From an archaeon (lineage in GTDB: Archaea > Aenigmatarchaeota > Aenigmatarchaeia > QMZP01 > JAFGSV01): a DNA stretch of 64,000 nucleotides. The stretch covers positions 111,864 through 175,863 of the forward strand of contig JANQNF010000016.1 in assembly GCA_028279705.1 (NCBI GenBank). Reading direction: 5' to 3'. A program made the position numbers and the translations under genes. A model generated the notes under the pieces. It was not told where the DNA came from. It made no database searches and saw only the letters and a list, made by a program, of their open reading frames with translations. This document shows, in pieces, positions 17,264 to 25,847 of the stretch; positions within the stretch are counted from its first letter, which is position 1; each line of letters opens with the position of its first letter.

Positions 17264-18200
17264 ATCATACGCACGTAAAAAGAGATTAATCGCCATCTTT
17301 TGGGCTGGCGAGTTTGGCCATCTAATCATGAACGTGGTCCCGCGTGTAAATAAGATTCGTCAGGAGAATCCTGATGCACACATCTTGTTCTCATCTTTTG
17401 AAGGTGACCACATCTATTTTAGGGATAGCGATGGCAGTTGGACTATTGATGAGTATCTGGCATTTCCGTGGTGGGCATGTGACCGTGGCTGCCACGAAGT
17501 TAAGAGTACGCTAACTCCCGAAGCACAAGCTGCCAAAGACCAGATTCGTGAAAAGGCAGACTACACTTATGAAGGTAGTAGGATTTGGGACGAAGTCATC
17601 TGGATGGATACACCATCTTGGACTCTGGCGCAGTACACAGAAGAGTTCAAGAATAAGCCGGTCATTGCATATCCCTTTAAAGACATTCTCGGTGACGAGC
17701 CCAAGATTGCAGACGGTAACCACTTTGTAATCATGTCTCGCGCCAAGAACTACTCAGGCAGCCACTTCCGTAGCTGGGACTCCCCAAGATGGAATATGTT
17801 CCTTAATCTAGTATTAGGTTATACTGGTGGTACAGCATACGTTTGTGGCGTAGAAGCCGAGTCTGTTCAGTTTGGTTGGTCTGACCGTATTGTCAATATG
17901 ACACAAGACACACCAGACCGCTCAGCTAAAACACTAAACATTCTATCGAATGCTAGATTCTGCATCGGAGATTGCTCTGGTTCAAGCAACTACGCAATCC
18001 AATGTGGCGTTCCGACATTTGTGTCAGGTCCACCAGAGTATGAGACTGCATTCATGGACAAGAAGAACTATTTTGGAGCCTACGTTCGTTACCAGAACAC
18101 AAAGATGGACCTATTGAGTCCAGCAGCTAGGTTCAGAGAGTTTATGAAGTTCATGGAGAACTACCATAGAACTTTACAGAGGACTATCTATGAAAGATAG
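17250..18200 (+). CDS. GT-B/GT9-like protein, 316 aa
   Basis: LIAIFWAGEFGHLIMNVVPRV near residue 13 parall­els LIVLGPFTGGYGHFFCQYL in the protein at 6325, and NARFCIGDCSGSSNYAIQCGVPTF parallels its C-terminal donor half, so the two are likely paralogues. Layout suggests a GT-B transferase or sugar-binding protein. HFVIMSRAKNYSGS may be the interdomain strand. Overlaps the kinase gene by 14 bases and the next gene by 11 bases. Confidence 0.5.
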   Translation: MLLTKSYARKKRLIAIFWAGEFGHLIMNVVPRVNKIRQENPDAHILFSSFEGDHIYFRDSDGSWTIDEYLAFPWWACDRGCHEVKSTLTPEAQAAKDQIREKADYTYEGSRIWDEVIWMDTPSWTLAQYTEEFKNKPVIAYPFKDILGDEPKIADGNHFVIMSRAKNYSGSHFRSWDSPRWNMFLNLVLGYTGGTAYVCGVEAESVQFGWSDRIVNMTQDTPDRSAKTLNILSNARFCIGDCSGSSNYAIQCGVPTFVSGPPEYETAFMDKKNYFGAYVRYQNTKMDLLSPAARFREFMKFMENYHRTLQRTIYER

Positions 18201-19278
18201 AGTAAGACTCGGTACTGTAACTATTACCGATGAAGAGCGTCGTGCGGTAAACGAAGTTCTTGATAGTGGTTACGTATCTCCGGGTGAAATTACAAAGCAG
18301 TTTGAGCAGCAGGTGGCCGCTGCACATGGTAAGAAGTTTGGTCTAGCACTGAACAGTGGCCAGAGCGCCCTTATGGTTGCTCTTGAAGCCGCAGCCAAAG
18401 ACATGAACATTACACACGTAGCTGTTCCTGCTGTTACATATATTTCTTCTGTGTCAGCTATCATTCAGGCTGGCTTAACTCCCATTCTGGTTGATGTTGA
18501 GCCGACACCGGAAGCACAGATGAAATGGAGAGAGATTCCAAAACATGCTCAGGCAATTCTTCCATGCCATCTCTTTGGAAAGGCTAATGATAACATTAGC
18601 CCGGATGGGCGTTTCATTTGTGAAGACGCCTGCGAGAGTATTTACGCTGATGGTATTGGTGTTGGTGATTGCATTTGTCTATCATTTTACCCTAGTCACA
18701 CTATTACTGCGGGCTTTGGGGGGATGATTCTAACTGACCACGAAGAGTTCTATTTCAAGTGCTGGCAGTTAGTGAATCACGGTAGAGCGGACTGGGATGA
18801 TTATACAACCTGCCACACTCTTAAAGAGCGTTTTACATTCAGTGACGTTGGATATTCACTCAAGTTCTCAGACCTAAATGCAGCACTAGGACTAGCTCAG
18901 CACAGAAACCGAGAGTTCATTCTACAGACACGATATAAGAACGCACTTAGGCTTCGCTCTGAGCTATCTGGCCTAGATGACTTGATTCTACCGAACAACA
19001 ACGGCCACACATTCATGATGTTCCCAATCGTAGTTCGTAGTGACCGCAGAGACGCTCTAGAAAAGGCTCTGAACGACGAAGATGTTGAGACTCGTAGGCT
19101 CATGCCTATCACCACACAGCCGCTCATTCAGCGTATGTACGGTCCACATGTGGCCCACGCATATCCGGGAGCAAACTTCCTGAATGAGCATGGTTTCTAT
19201 GTGGGTTGCCATCAGGGTATGACAGATGAACACCTAGAGCGTATTATAAATACCATTAAGAAATTTTATTCTAAATAA
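18190..19278 (+). CDS. DegT-family enzyme with His in place of the PLP Lys; ColD/RfbH-like sugar 3-dehydratase
   Basis: 362 aa, type I PLP fold: DSGYVSPGEITKQFE, LNSGQSALMVALEAA, PAVTYISSVSAI and EDACESIYA are DegT/DnrJ landmarks. At the internal aldimine site it reads SFYPSHTITAGFGG: His replaces the usual Lys. The same swap defines the PMP-dependent 3-dehydratases ColD and RfbH (E1), which remove the C3 hydroxyl in 3,6-dideoxyhexose synthesis. With the Gmd-like enzyme at 14424 this predicts GDP-4-keto-3,6-dideoxymannose. Substrate is inference. Confidence 0.8.
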   Translation: MKDRVRLGTVTITDEERRAVNEVLDSGYVSPGEITKQFEQQVAAAHGKKFGLALNSGQSALMVALEAAAKDMNITHVAVPAVTYISSVSAIIQAGLTPILVDVEPTPEAQMKWREIPKHAQAILPCHLFGKANDNISPDGRFICEDACESIYADGIGVGDCICLSFYPSHTITAGFGGMILTDHEEFYFKCWQLVNHGRADWDDYTTCHTLKERFTFSDVGYSLKFSDLNAALGLAQHRNREFILQTRYKNALRLRSELSGLDDLILPNNNGHTFMMFPIVVRSDRRDALEKALNDEDVETRRLMPITTQPLIQRMYGPHVAHAYPGANFLNEHGFYVGCHQGMTDEHLERIINTIKKFYSK

Positions 19279-19316
19279 ATGTTGCGCCGGATGAGGGTCG
19301 GCTACTATATATATAT

Positions 19317-20315
19317 ATGAGAAAACGTATTCTTGTTGCGGGCGGTGCTGGCTTCATGGGTTCACATATTGCCCGTAGATTTGCTGAACTAGGCCATGAA
19401 GTCTTTGTCATCGATAATTTTACTGTCGGAAGCCCGGATAACATCAAAGGTATTGATTACATGAGCGGCGATTGCGCTCACTTGCCCGATGTACACACAG
19501 CCTTCCGATATTTCAAACCAGAGGTCGTATATAATCTAGCTGCTTTTGCTAGAGAGGGTACATCTTCCCTATGTCCTCTGACATGCATCAGAAACAATAT
19601 CGACATTCATGCCAATCTGGTAACAGAGGGAATCAGGTCACCGAATTTCGAGAAGATTGTCTATTTCAGTTCCGAAGCGGTCTATGGTCATGGTACACCG
19701 CCGTTCGATGAAACGACACCTAGAAAACCTTGTGACCCATACGGTAGTGCTAAAGCATTCTGCGAAGAGTTCACAGAATCTATGGCACAGGTCCATGACT
19801 TCGAGTACACTATTATTAGACCACACAATGTCTTTGGTCCGGGCCAGTCTCTCAGAGATAGAGGGCGTAACGTAATCGCTATTTTCATCAATCAAACTAT
19901 GCGCGGTGAACCCATCACTGTATACGGAGACGGTAGTTCAGTAAGGGCGTTCTCTTATATTGATAACTCTCTACCGTGCTATGTCAATGCTATTGATGGA
20001 TTCCATGGTCGTATCTTTAATGTAGGCGACGACGAGCCTGTGTCAGTAAATCACGTGGCTAAAGTAGTTGGCGATGCTATGGATGCACAGGGTTTCAACA
20101 GAGTTCCTGTAATCTATCTTAGAGACAGGCCACTTGAAATTGAAACTGGCTTCGCTACTACAGAAAGACAATACGAGCTAGGTTATGAAAAGAAAGTCGA
20201 TTTTGTAGCCGGTGTTTACAAGATGGCCGAGTGGGCAAGCAAGCTTGGTCCGCATGATTGGTTGAATATCCCGATGGAACTACCGATTCCATCGATGCCT
20301 GAAAGCTGGAGATAA
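19317..20315 (+). CDS. NAD-dependent nucleotide-sugar epimerase/dehydratase
   Basis: 332 aa extended SDR. VAGGAGFMGSHIARRFAELG is the NAD Rossmann loop; FSSEAVYGHG gives the Ser, YGSAKAFCE the Tyr-x3-Lys pair. IIRPHNVFGPGQ and FNVGDDEPVSV are typical of the UDP-glucose 4-epimerase/UDP-glucuronate decarboxylase group. Close to Ugd (20317, 1 base gap), so UDP-glucuronate 4-epimerase or decarboxylase activity is possible; a final step in dideoxysugar synthesis is another option. A TATATATA run lies just before the ATG. Confidence 0.8.
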   Translation: MRKRILVAGGAGFMGSHIARRFAELGHEVFVIDNFTVGSPDNIKGIDYMSGDCAHLPDVHTAFRYFKPEVVYNLAAFAREGTSSLCPLTCIRNNIDIHANLVTEGIRSPNFEKIVYFSSEAVYGHGTPPFDETTPRKPCDPYGSAKAFCEEFTESMAQVHDFEYTIIRPHNVFGPGQSLRDRGRNVIAIFINQTMRGEPITVYGDGSSVRAFSYIDNSLPCYVNAIDGFHGRIFNVGDDEPVSVNHVAKVVGDAMDAQGFNRVPVIYLRDRPLEIETGFATTERQYELGYEKKVDFVAGVYKMAEWASKLGPHDWLNIPMELPIPSMPESWR

Positions 20316-20316
20316 T

Positions 20317-21561
20317 ATGAGAATTTCCGTTATTGGTACAGGATATGTAGGCTTGGTTACAGGAGCATGTTTGGCTTCTGTGGGCCGCGACGTGCTTTGC
20401 TGCGATATCGATGAAGAGAAGATTAAGAAGCTGCGTCAGTGCATCAGTCCTATTTATGAAGATGGTCTTGAGCATCTTATGTGGCCTTCCATTGAAGAAG
20501 GTCTTCTGCAATTCAATACTTCCATTAAAGAAGCTGTTACTTTCTCGGATATTATCTTTGTGTGCGTAGGTACACCATCACGCGAAGATGGTTCAGTAAA
20601 CCTAGATTATGTCAAGAGTGTTTGTGATTCTATTAATGAACACGCAAACACAAAAAAGATTGTAGTCATGAAGTCTACAGTTCCAGTAGGAACTCATAAG
20701 GTATTAGCAGAATGGCTACCGGGCCACGCTATTGTATCTAATCCTGAGTTTTTGCGTGAAGGTGTGGCTGTTAATGATTTCCTAAAGCCTGACAGAATTG
20801 TTATTGGCCTAAAGAGAAACATTGAAGTCGAAACCATTATGCAAAGTGTCTATGAAGGTATTAAGGGTGCTATCTATTTCACCGACAACGCTAGTGCTGA
20901 AATGACCAAGTACGCTTCAAACGCTATGCTTGCTATGCGAATCGCTTTCATCAATGAAATTGCACAGCTATGCGATGAAACTGGCGCAAACGTACTACAT
21001 GTGAAAGAAATGGTTGGTGCCGATACCCGTATTGGTCCTAAGTTTCTTGAACCCGGTCCGGGCTATGGAGGCTCGTGCTTTCCTAAAGACACACGTGGTC
21101 TACTACAAACTTTCAGAGACTATAGGCCCGAAGGCCGACTTGTGGCCGCTACTATTACAGCTAACGAATATCACAAAGAATACATCGTTAATAAACTACA
21201 AGGTAAAGGCGTCGATTTTAATATGAAGAAAGTAGCTGTTCTAGGCTTGGCGTTTAAGCCTGAAACAGATGATACTAGAGACTCCCCAACTCACACTATT
21301 GTACCACTACTTGAGAAAGCAGGAGCCGTAGTAGCTGTTCATGACCCAATTGCTAAACCTGCCAATGAAAATCTTGGAGACGTATTATTCAACGCAGATG
21401 TGGTTATTGTGGTTACTGAATGGGATTGTTATAAAGGCTTAGATGCATTTACACTTAGAAAGCTTACTGGTAAGAATTCCGTTATCGGTGATGCTAGAAA
21501 TATCTGGAATCCAGAAGAGATGAAAGAAGCTGGATTCACTTACTATGGAATGGGTAGATAA
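20317..21561 (+). CDS. ugd: UDP-glucose 6-dehydrogenase
   Basis: 414 aa. ISVIGTGYVGLVTGACLASVG is the NAD site, NPEFLREGVAVNDF and the active-site Cys loop GYGGSCFPKDTRGL are diagnostic, as is LGLAFKPETDDTRDSP in the C-terminal domain. It oxidises UDP-glucose to UDP-glucuronate with two NAD. It starts one base after the epimerase gene and probably shares its pathway, supplying uronic acid or pentose donors to the glycosyltransferases. Confidence 0.93.
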   Translation: MRISVIGTGYVGLVTGACLASVGRDVLCCDIDEEKIKKLRQCISPIYEDGLEHLMWPSIEEGLLQFNTSIKEAVTFSDIIFVCVGTPSREDGSVNLDYVKSVCDSINEHANTKKIVVMKSTVPVGTHKVLAEWLPGHAIVSNPEFLREGVAVNDFLKPDRIVIGLKRNIEVETIMQSVYEGIKGAIYFTDNASAEMTKYASNAMLAMRIAFINEIAQLCDETGANVLHVKEMVGADTRIGPKFLEPGPGYGGSCFPKDTRGLLQTFRDYRPEGRLVAATITANEYHKEYIVNKLQGKGVDFNMKKVAVLGLAFKPETDDTRDSPTHTIVPLLEKAGAVVAVHDPIAKPANENLGDVLFNADVVIVVTEWDCYKGLDAFTLRKLTGKNSVIGDARNIWNPEEMKEAGFTYYGMGR

Positions 21562-22337
21562 TGGGTAAAGAAAGGCTAACCGCTGACTTCCTATTAAAAG
21601 AGTACGTTGAAAACGAGAAGAGCACCGTTGCCATCGCAAAGGCAACTGGTACTTATCCCGAGCAGGTTCGTCGTGCGCTAAAGAAGCACAACATCCCTGT
21701 ACGCTCACGCTCAAAGGCCAGCCGTACGTTCTATAAGAACGGTGGTGTCAATGCTCGTAAGGGCTACGAGTTCACCGAAGAAGAAAAAGAACGTGCAAGC
21801 ATTACTGCTAAGGAATTCTGGCTTTCGGAAGAAAGCGAAGACGCTCGCAAGAAAATTGCCAAAGCGTCAAAGAAATACTGGAAGACTGTTCCCAAGTCTG
21901 AAAAGAAAAAGATTGTAGAGAGACTACACCAAGCTTGTCGTGAAGCGTCTCAGAAAGGCAGCAAAGCACAGCTAACGCTAGCAGCTATTCTAGCTGAGAA
22001 GTATGACTACTACGTGCAGACCGGTGTTGTCCAGATTGCAGGTCTTGGCGACTTAGAGGTTGACATTGCTCTACCGCACGAAGGTATTGCCATTGAGGTA
22101 GACGGCATCACTCACTTTGAAGATGTATACTCAGACGACCGCTTTGAACGCGCTCAGGAAGCTGACCAGCGTAAAAATGACCAACTGACAGGGGTGGGTT
22201 GGTCAGTTATCCGTGTCCAGCTTCATTGCGAGCGGTTCTCTCGCGGAAGCTGCCTACTAGCCGCTGAGCAGCTACACGAAATGATTAACGAAAAAAATTA
22301 TGATAAAAACGGCGTTTCCTTTGTAGAAATGCACTAA
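21561..22337 (+). CDS. HTH plus DUF559/Vsr-like endonuclease
   Basis: 258 aa. N-terminal helix-turn-helix (STVAIAKATGTYPEQVRRALKK), a NUMOD-like basic middle (TEEEKERASITAKEFW), then a restriction-endonuclease-like core: LEVDIALPHEGIAIEVDGITHF with D and E-x-D, followed by DQRKNDQLTGVGWSVIRV. This is the layout of phage homing nucleases related to Vsr/DUF559. It starts at the Ugd stop (TAATG). Likely mobile DNA endonuclease. Confidence 0.75.
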   Translation: MGKERLTADFLLKEYVENEKSTVAIAKATGTYPEQVRRALKKHNIPVRSRSKASRTFYKNGGVNARKGYEFTEEEKERASITAKEFWLSEESEDARKKIAKASKKYWKTVPKSEKKKIVERLHQACREASQKGSKAQLTLAAILAEKYDYYVQTGVVQIAGLGDLEVDIALPHEGIAIEVDGITHFEDVYSDDRFERAQEADQRKNDQLTGVGWSVIRVQLHCERFSRGSCLLAAEQLHEMINEKNYDKNGVSFVEMH

Positions 22338-22349
22338 TTTATATATAAT
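22321..22349 (+). promoter_or_regulatory. sigma70-like promoter
   Basis: TTGTAG, a 17-base spacer and a perfect TATAAT. Start would fall near 22356, giving a short leader that contains GGAG about 10 bases before the ATG at 22371. The -35 hexamer lies in the end of the endonuclease gene. Confidence 0.6.
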
Positions 22350-22370
22350 AGGACATGGAGAAACATCAAA

Positions 22371-23081
22371 ATGACAAACGCAGTAGCTAAAGCAGTAACA
22401 GAAATGCACCTTGAAGAAGAAGTTGCAGCGATTAAATCAACCTTTAAGGCTTTAGCAGCCGAACAAGGGCTTGAGTTAGACCTAGAAGCAGTACAGCGAC
22501 TAGAAGTTGATTGGGCTTCAATGGTACGACCCGAAGATAAGATTGAACTTAATGGCGATGAATACATCAAGCTATCTGGTCTTCGCCGCCTAGCAAGACT
22601 ACGCGGCTATCTATCTTCGACAAGCCGTGTCGTTCAGGCAGCAGAATACGACAATCATCGTAACTGCACCGTTGAGCACACAATCCAGTGGTCTGACGGG
22701 GTTGTAGACTGCCACGCGGCAGACGCATCTTGGAGAACCATCAATGATGGGTTCAAGAACTTCCCTACAGCCATGGCGTGTAACCGAGCAGAGGCACGAT
22801 GCATTCGTGCAGCACTCGGAATTGAAATGTGCTCACATGAAGAGATTGGTCCAGACAGCGGTGACGAAGACCTTAGTGGTCCTAGTAATGACCAGCAGAA
22901 GTCAGCCATCGACATGCTAATCAAGCGTCGTAAGGTGACTGTAGAGCAGGCAGCCGAAATGTTTGGAGAGACCCTAGCTAACAAAGTAGTTCAAGACGGA
23001 CAATTTGTACTTAAAGACGTGAGCCATCAGGAAGCTATTAGCATGATGGCGGCTTTAAACAAGCCAACAAAGAAAAAGTAG
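22371..23081 (+). CDS. hypothetical protein, 236 aa; possible ssDNA-annealing type
   Basis: Acidic helical N-terminus (LEEEVAAIKSTFKALAAEQG), a core with YIKLSGLRRLARLRGY, VDCHAADASWRTINDG and FPTAMACNRAEARCIRAALGIEM, and a C-terminal helix pair ending PTKKK. The A-x-A-x3-RAEARCIRAALG helix recalls recombinase/annealing proteins where a similar helix binds DNA, but no family match is certain. It is followed by Myb-like, DNA-binding-like and OB/HD proteins, which supports a recombination or replication role. First gene after a promoter. Confidence 0.45.
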   Translation: MTNAVAKAVTEMHLEEEVAAIKSTFKALAAEQGLELDLEAVQRLEVDWASMVRPEDKIELNGDEYIKLSGLRRLARLRGYLSSTSRVVQAAEYDNHRNCTVEHTIQWSDGVVDCHAADASWRTINDGFKNFPTAMACNRAEARCIRAALGIEMCSHEEIGPDSGDEDLSGPSNDQQKSAIDMLIKRRKVTVEQAAEMFGETLANKVVQDGQFVLKDVSHQEAISMMAALNKPTKKK

Positions 23082-23090
23082 GAGCATAAA

Positions 23091-23339
23091 ATGCCTCGCA
23101 ACAGATGTTGGACAGAAGAAGAGAACCAGTTCATTACAGGTGTTCTACAGCAGTACGGTGAGAAGCCGCGCCAGTGGCCTCTCGAAGTAAAGGCAATGAT
23201 TCAGGAGCGTCTTGCTGACCGCACAGAAAGTGGTATCTACCAGCAGGCACTAAAGCTAATTAAGGCTCGCAAGACAACCGCAGCCGAAGAAGCACCAACT
23301 GCCGAAGAGCAGGGCTTTATGAGCGCACACGGTGCATAA
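23091..23339 (+). CDS. SANT/Myb-like small protein, 82 aa
   Basis: CWTEEENQFITGVLQQYG and a later WPLEVKAMIQERLADRTESG resemble a SANT/Myb three-helix unit with conserved Trp spacing, followed by a Lys/Ala tail. Probably DNA binding. A second protein of the same type is at 40583-40765. Start has GGAGCATAAA upstream. Confidence 0.55.
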   Translation: MPRNRCWTEEENQFITGVLQQYGEKPRQWPLEVKAMIQERLADRTESGIYQQALKLIKARKTTAAEEAPTAEEQGFMSAHGA

Positions 23340-23363
23340 CGTTAAAACGGAAGAGGAATAACA

Positions 23364-23810
23364 ATGGAATATACAATCTATAAGCCAACCAAGAAGCAAA
23401 CTGGTGGTGCATTTAAGTTCAATCTGCACAAAGACGGAAAATTCTCTTTCCTAAAGGGCGCACCGCAGGTAGCACCTATGGGTGAGTCTAAGGTGTTTGG
23501 TTGGACCGACGATAAAGCTATCAACGCTAAGATGAGCGCAGAAGACCTAGGAGCTATCCTATCTGTCATTATGCGACTACAGCCTAGCGTCAGCTTGTAT
23601 CACCAGACCGATGCTGGCAACAAGATTATCGAATTTACGCACGTACCTGACCGCAAGGGGTACTCGCTAAAAATCTCCTACAAGCCTACAGGAGCCTCTC
23701 AGGCTACTCAGGTCTTTGCAGGGATTAGCTACACAGAAGCGATGGTTCTTAAAGGCTATTGTGAAGCTGTAATCAGAGAGAATCTTTGGAATGCAGGTAG
23801 ACAAGATTAA
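23364..23810 (+). CDS. hypothetical protein, 148 aa; Whirly/PC4-like candidate
   Basis: Alternating beta strands: YTIYKPTKKQTGGAFKFNLH, KFSFLKGAPQ, FGWTDDKAINAKMSAEDLGAIL, IIEFTHVPDRKGYSLKISYK, then a final helix (YTEAMVLKGYCEAVI). Strand-rich body plus closing helix resembles Whirly/PC4-type ssDNA-binding proteins. This is fold-level guesswork; no signature residue confirms it. Good ribosome site (AGAGGAATAACA). It overlaps the YhaM-like gene by 20 bases. Confidence 0.4.
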   Translation: MEYTIYKPTKKQTGGAFKFNLHKDGKFSFLKGAPQVAPMGESKVFGWTDDKAINAKMSAEDLGAILSVIMRLQPSVSLYHQTDAGNKIIEFTHVPDRKGYSLKISYKPTGASQATQVFAGISYTEAMVLKGYCEAVIRENLWNAGRQD

Positions 23811-24759
23811 AGCACTTGATGAAGGCACAAAATTCAGCGGTATCTTCGCTGTATCAAATGCCGAAGTGCGACAGACCAGAAATAACAAAGACTTCTTAAG
23901 CTGTGTCTTGATTGACAAGACTGGCAAGCTAGCTGCCAAAGTGTGGGGTTTCGAAGGTGAAGCCCCACCCAACGGCACCATCTGGTCCATTGATGGTGAG
24001 TTCTCACCGTATCAGGGACAGAGTCAGGCGGTAGTTCGCAAGTTTGCTGTTGTAGACCCAACTACAGTCGATAAGCGCATGTTTATTGCGTGTCTATCAG
24101 AAGAAGAGATGGCGTTCTACACCGATGAAATGCATCGTCTACTGAACGAGATTCAGGATGACAGCCTACGCAAGTTCATTGAGTTCGTCCTGCTTGAGAA
24201 GTATCCTCAGTTCAGAGAAGCAGTAGGTGCTAAGAGCAACCACCATGGTCATATTGGCGGTCTAATGCAGCACAGCGTTAACGTTACCAAGCTAGCACTA
24301 GCGATGGCTAACTCATATCGTGGCACGCCTACTTTTGAACTAGTAAACACAGACCTCCTCATCGCTGGTGGTCTAATTCACGACCTAGGTAAACTAGGTG
24401 AGTATACTCTTGAAGAGAACATTATCGACTTCTCTCTTGAAGGAACTCTTACACGTCACTACGATACCACACCGGCATACATCATGGAAGCGTGGGTTGA
24501 AGCTGGTCGTCCAGTAGGGCGCGACGTCCTCAACTTCCTATTTCATATTGCGGTGACACATCACGGTATCGAACTAAGCGAGCGTCCACCTAGCTCGTTC
24601 AGTGCATGGCTAATCTCTTGTGCTGACGCAGCCGACGCCTACACACAGGCCGGTATCGAGCTAATGACAGAGAGCGGCGTCCGAGAAGACGGTCGTACCA
24701 AAGAACGCTCTTGGATGCTTGGAAACCACTTCTATGACGAGACGGTGCTTCGTGCGTGA
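23791..24759 (+). CDS. OB-fold/HD-domain nuclease, YhaM-like
   Basis: 322 aa. An N-terminal OB fold (FSGIFAVSNAEVRQTRNNKD...VLIDKTGKLAAKVWG) is followed by an HD domain: HHGHIGGLMQHSVNV, GLIHDLGKLGEY (HD), then HHGIELSERPP and CADAAD. This is the order seen in YhaM-type 3'-5' exoribonucleases, which use Mn. In the phage it could trim RNA or DNA ends. Start ATG 23791 overlaps the upstream gene. Confidence 0.82.
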   Translation: MQVDKIKALDEGTKFSGIFAVSNAEVRQTRNNKDFLSCVLIDKTGKLAAKVWGFEGEAPPNGTIWSIDGEFSPYQGQSQAVVRKFAVVDPTTVDKRMFIACLSEEEMAFYTDEMHRLLNEIQDDSLRKFIEFVLLEKYPQFREAVGAKSNHHGHIGGLMQHSVNVTKLALAMANSYRGTPTFELVNTDLLIAGGLIHDLGKLGEYTLEENIIDFSLEGTLTRHYDTTPAYIMEAWVEAGRPVGRDVLNFLFHIAVTHHGIELSERPPSSFSAWLISCADAADAYTQAGIELMTESGVREDGRTKERSWMLGNHFYDETVLRA

Positions 24760-25051
24760 AATTGTATTTGCACGTAATCTAACAGGCCCGATTGATAGTG
24801 GCCGAAAGGTATCTACAATCCGCGCTGGTTGGCGTGACTACAGACCCGGCCGTATGCTGGCTCGTTGTGACACAATTGGCTGGAAGCGTGAACTAGAAGT
24901 TACTGCTGTTTTATTGACAAAGCCGCGTAACATCTCTGCTCAGGCTTATGGATATGAAGATATGGATGAGTTGATTGAAAGTCTTAGGAAATACTATCCA
25001 GACTTTAGTGAGAACTCACCAATCACTATCGTAGCCTTTAGGACGGTATGA
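24734..25051 (+). CDS. ASCH-domain protein
   Basis: About 105 aa from ATG 24734, or 99 from GTG 24752, which lies closer to the conserved part. IVFARNLTGPIDSGRKVSTIR, then WRDYRPGRM and VTAVLL match the PUA-like ASCH fold, where a Lys-x-ST-x-R motif binds RNA. Some members hydrolyse acetylcytidine or bind tRNA. Overlaps the YhaM-like gene by 26 bases and the macro gene by 4 bases. Confidence 0.68.
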   Translation: MTRRCFVREIVFARNLTGPIDSGRKVSTIRAGWRDYRPGRMLARCDTIGWKRELEVTAVLLTKPRNISAQAYGYEDMDELIESLRKYYPDFSENSPITIVAFRTV

Positions 25052-25461
25052 AAACAGCAAAAGGTAATCTTTGGTCATATGACGCGGACTGGAAAGTTGT
25101 TACTACTAACGGTATCATCAAAAAGAATGGTGAAGCGGTTATGGGCCGCGGAGTGGCTAGGCAGGCTAAAGATAGGTTTCCAAAGCTACCCTATCGTCTC
25201 GCCAGACACCTTAAGACTAGAGGTAACCATGTTGCGGTCTTTGAAGACATTAAAGTCATCACGTTCCCAACAAAACACCATTGGAAAAATCCATCGTCAC
25301 TAAAACTAATTGAGCAGTCTTGTATAGAGATTGCTTCATTACCATACAGCGAAACATTTGTAATGCCTAAGCCCGGCTGTGGCTTAGGGGGTCTAGATTG
25401 GGAGATTGTCAGACCAATTCTAGAGGAAAGGTTAGATGACAGGTTTACGGTATTAGTATGA
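25048..25461 (+). CDS. macro-domain protein
   Basis: 137 aa. AKGNLWSY, VVTTNGIIKKNGEAVMGRGVA, and MPKPGCGLGGLDWEIVRPIL are the phosphate and ribose loops of a macro domain that binds or hydrolyses ADP-ribose, closest in style to DarG/TARG1-type enzymes. In a phage it could reverse DarT-type DNA ADP-ribosylation (inference). It sits next to ASCH and deoxyribosyltransferase-like genes, and a NADAR protein lies at 7322. Confidence 0.82.
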   Translation: MKTAKGNLWSYDADWKVVTTNGIIKKNGEAVMGRGVARQAKDRFPKLPYRLARHLKTRGNHVAVFEDIKVITFPTKHHWKNPSSLKLIEQSCIEIASLPYSETFVMPKPGCGLGGLDWEIVRPILEERLDDRFTVLV

Positions 25462-25847
25462 AGACAGTATATCTATGTGGTGGCATTAATGGTCTATCTG
25501 ACGAAGATGCTACTGATTGGCGCGAAGCAGCTAAGGCTGAGCTATTTAACACTGTAGAGTTTCTAGACCCCATGCGTCGTGATTATCGCGGTCGTGAAAT
25601 GGAATGTGTCGATGAGATTGTAGATGGCGACCTAGTAGACGTTATCAATAGCGATATCATTCTAGTCAACGCCGTACGTCCAAGTTGGGGTACAGCTATG
25701 GAGTGCTTCTTCGCAGCCAGCATGGGTAAGACAATTGTAACTGTATGCCAAAAGGATAGCCCATCACCATGGCTAGTACGCCACAGCACTGTGATAGTCA
25801 AGTCCTTTGCCGAAGCATTCAACAAGATTGAAGAATTAGCAGCATGA
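25458..25847 (+). CDS. nucleoside deoxyribosyltransferase-like protein (DUF4406 type)
   Basis: 129 aa. VYLCGGINGLSDEDA, FLDPMRRDYRG, DLVDVINSDIILVNAV and SWGTAMECFFAASMGKTIVTV follow the nucleoside 2-deoxyribosyltransferase fold: a Tyr near the N-terminus, a conserved Asp and a Glu (AMECFFA) for nucleoside binding. May transfer or hydrolyse N-glycosidic bonds; true activity uncertain. Overlaps both neighbours by 4 bases. Confidence 0.75.
   Translation: MKTVYLCGGINGLSDEDATDWREAAKAELFNTVEFLDPMRRDYRGREMECVDEIVDGDLVDVINSDIILVNAVRPSWGTAMECFFAASMGKTIVTVCQKDSPSPWLVRHSTVIVKSFAEAFNKIEELAA

Noticed and set aside
19290..19316. TATATATATA as a promoter before 19317
   Set aside because: Simple AT repeat without -35 and without correct hexamer; a GCCG/CGGC hairpin upstream is weak.
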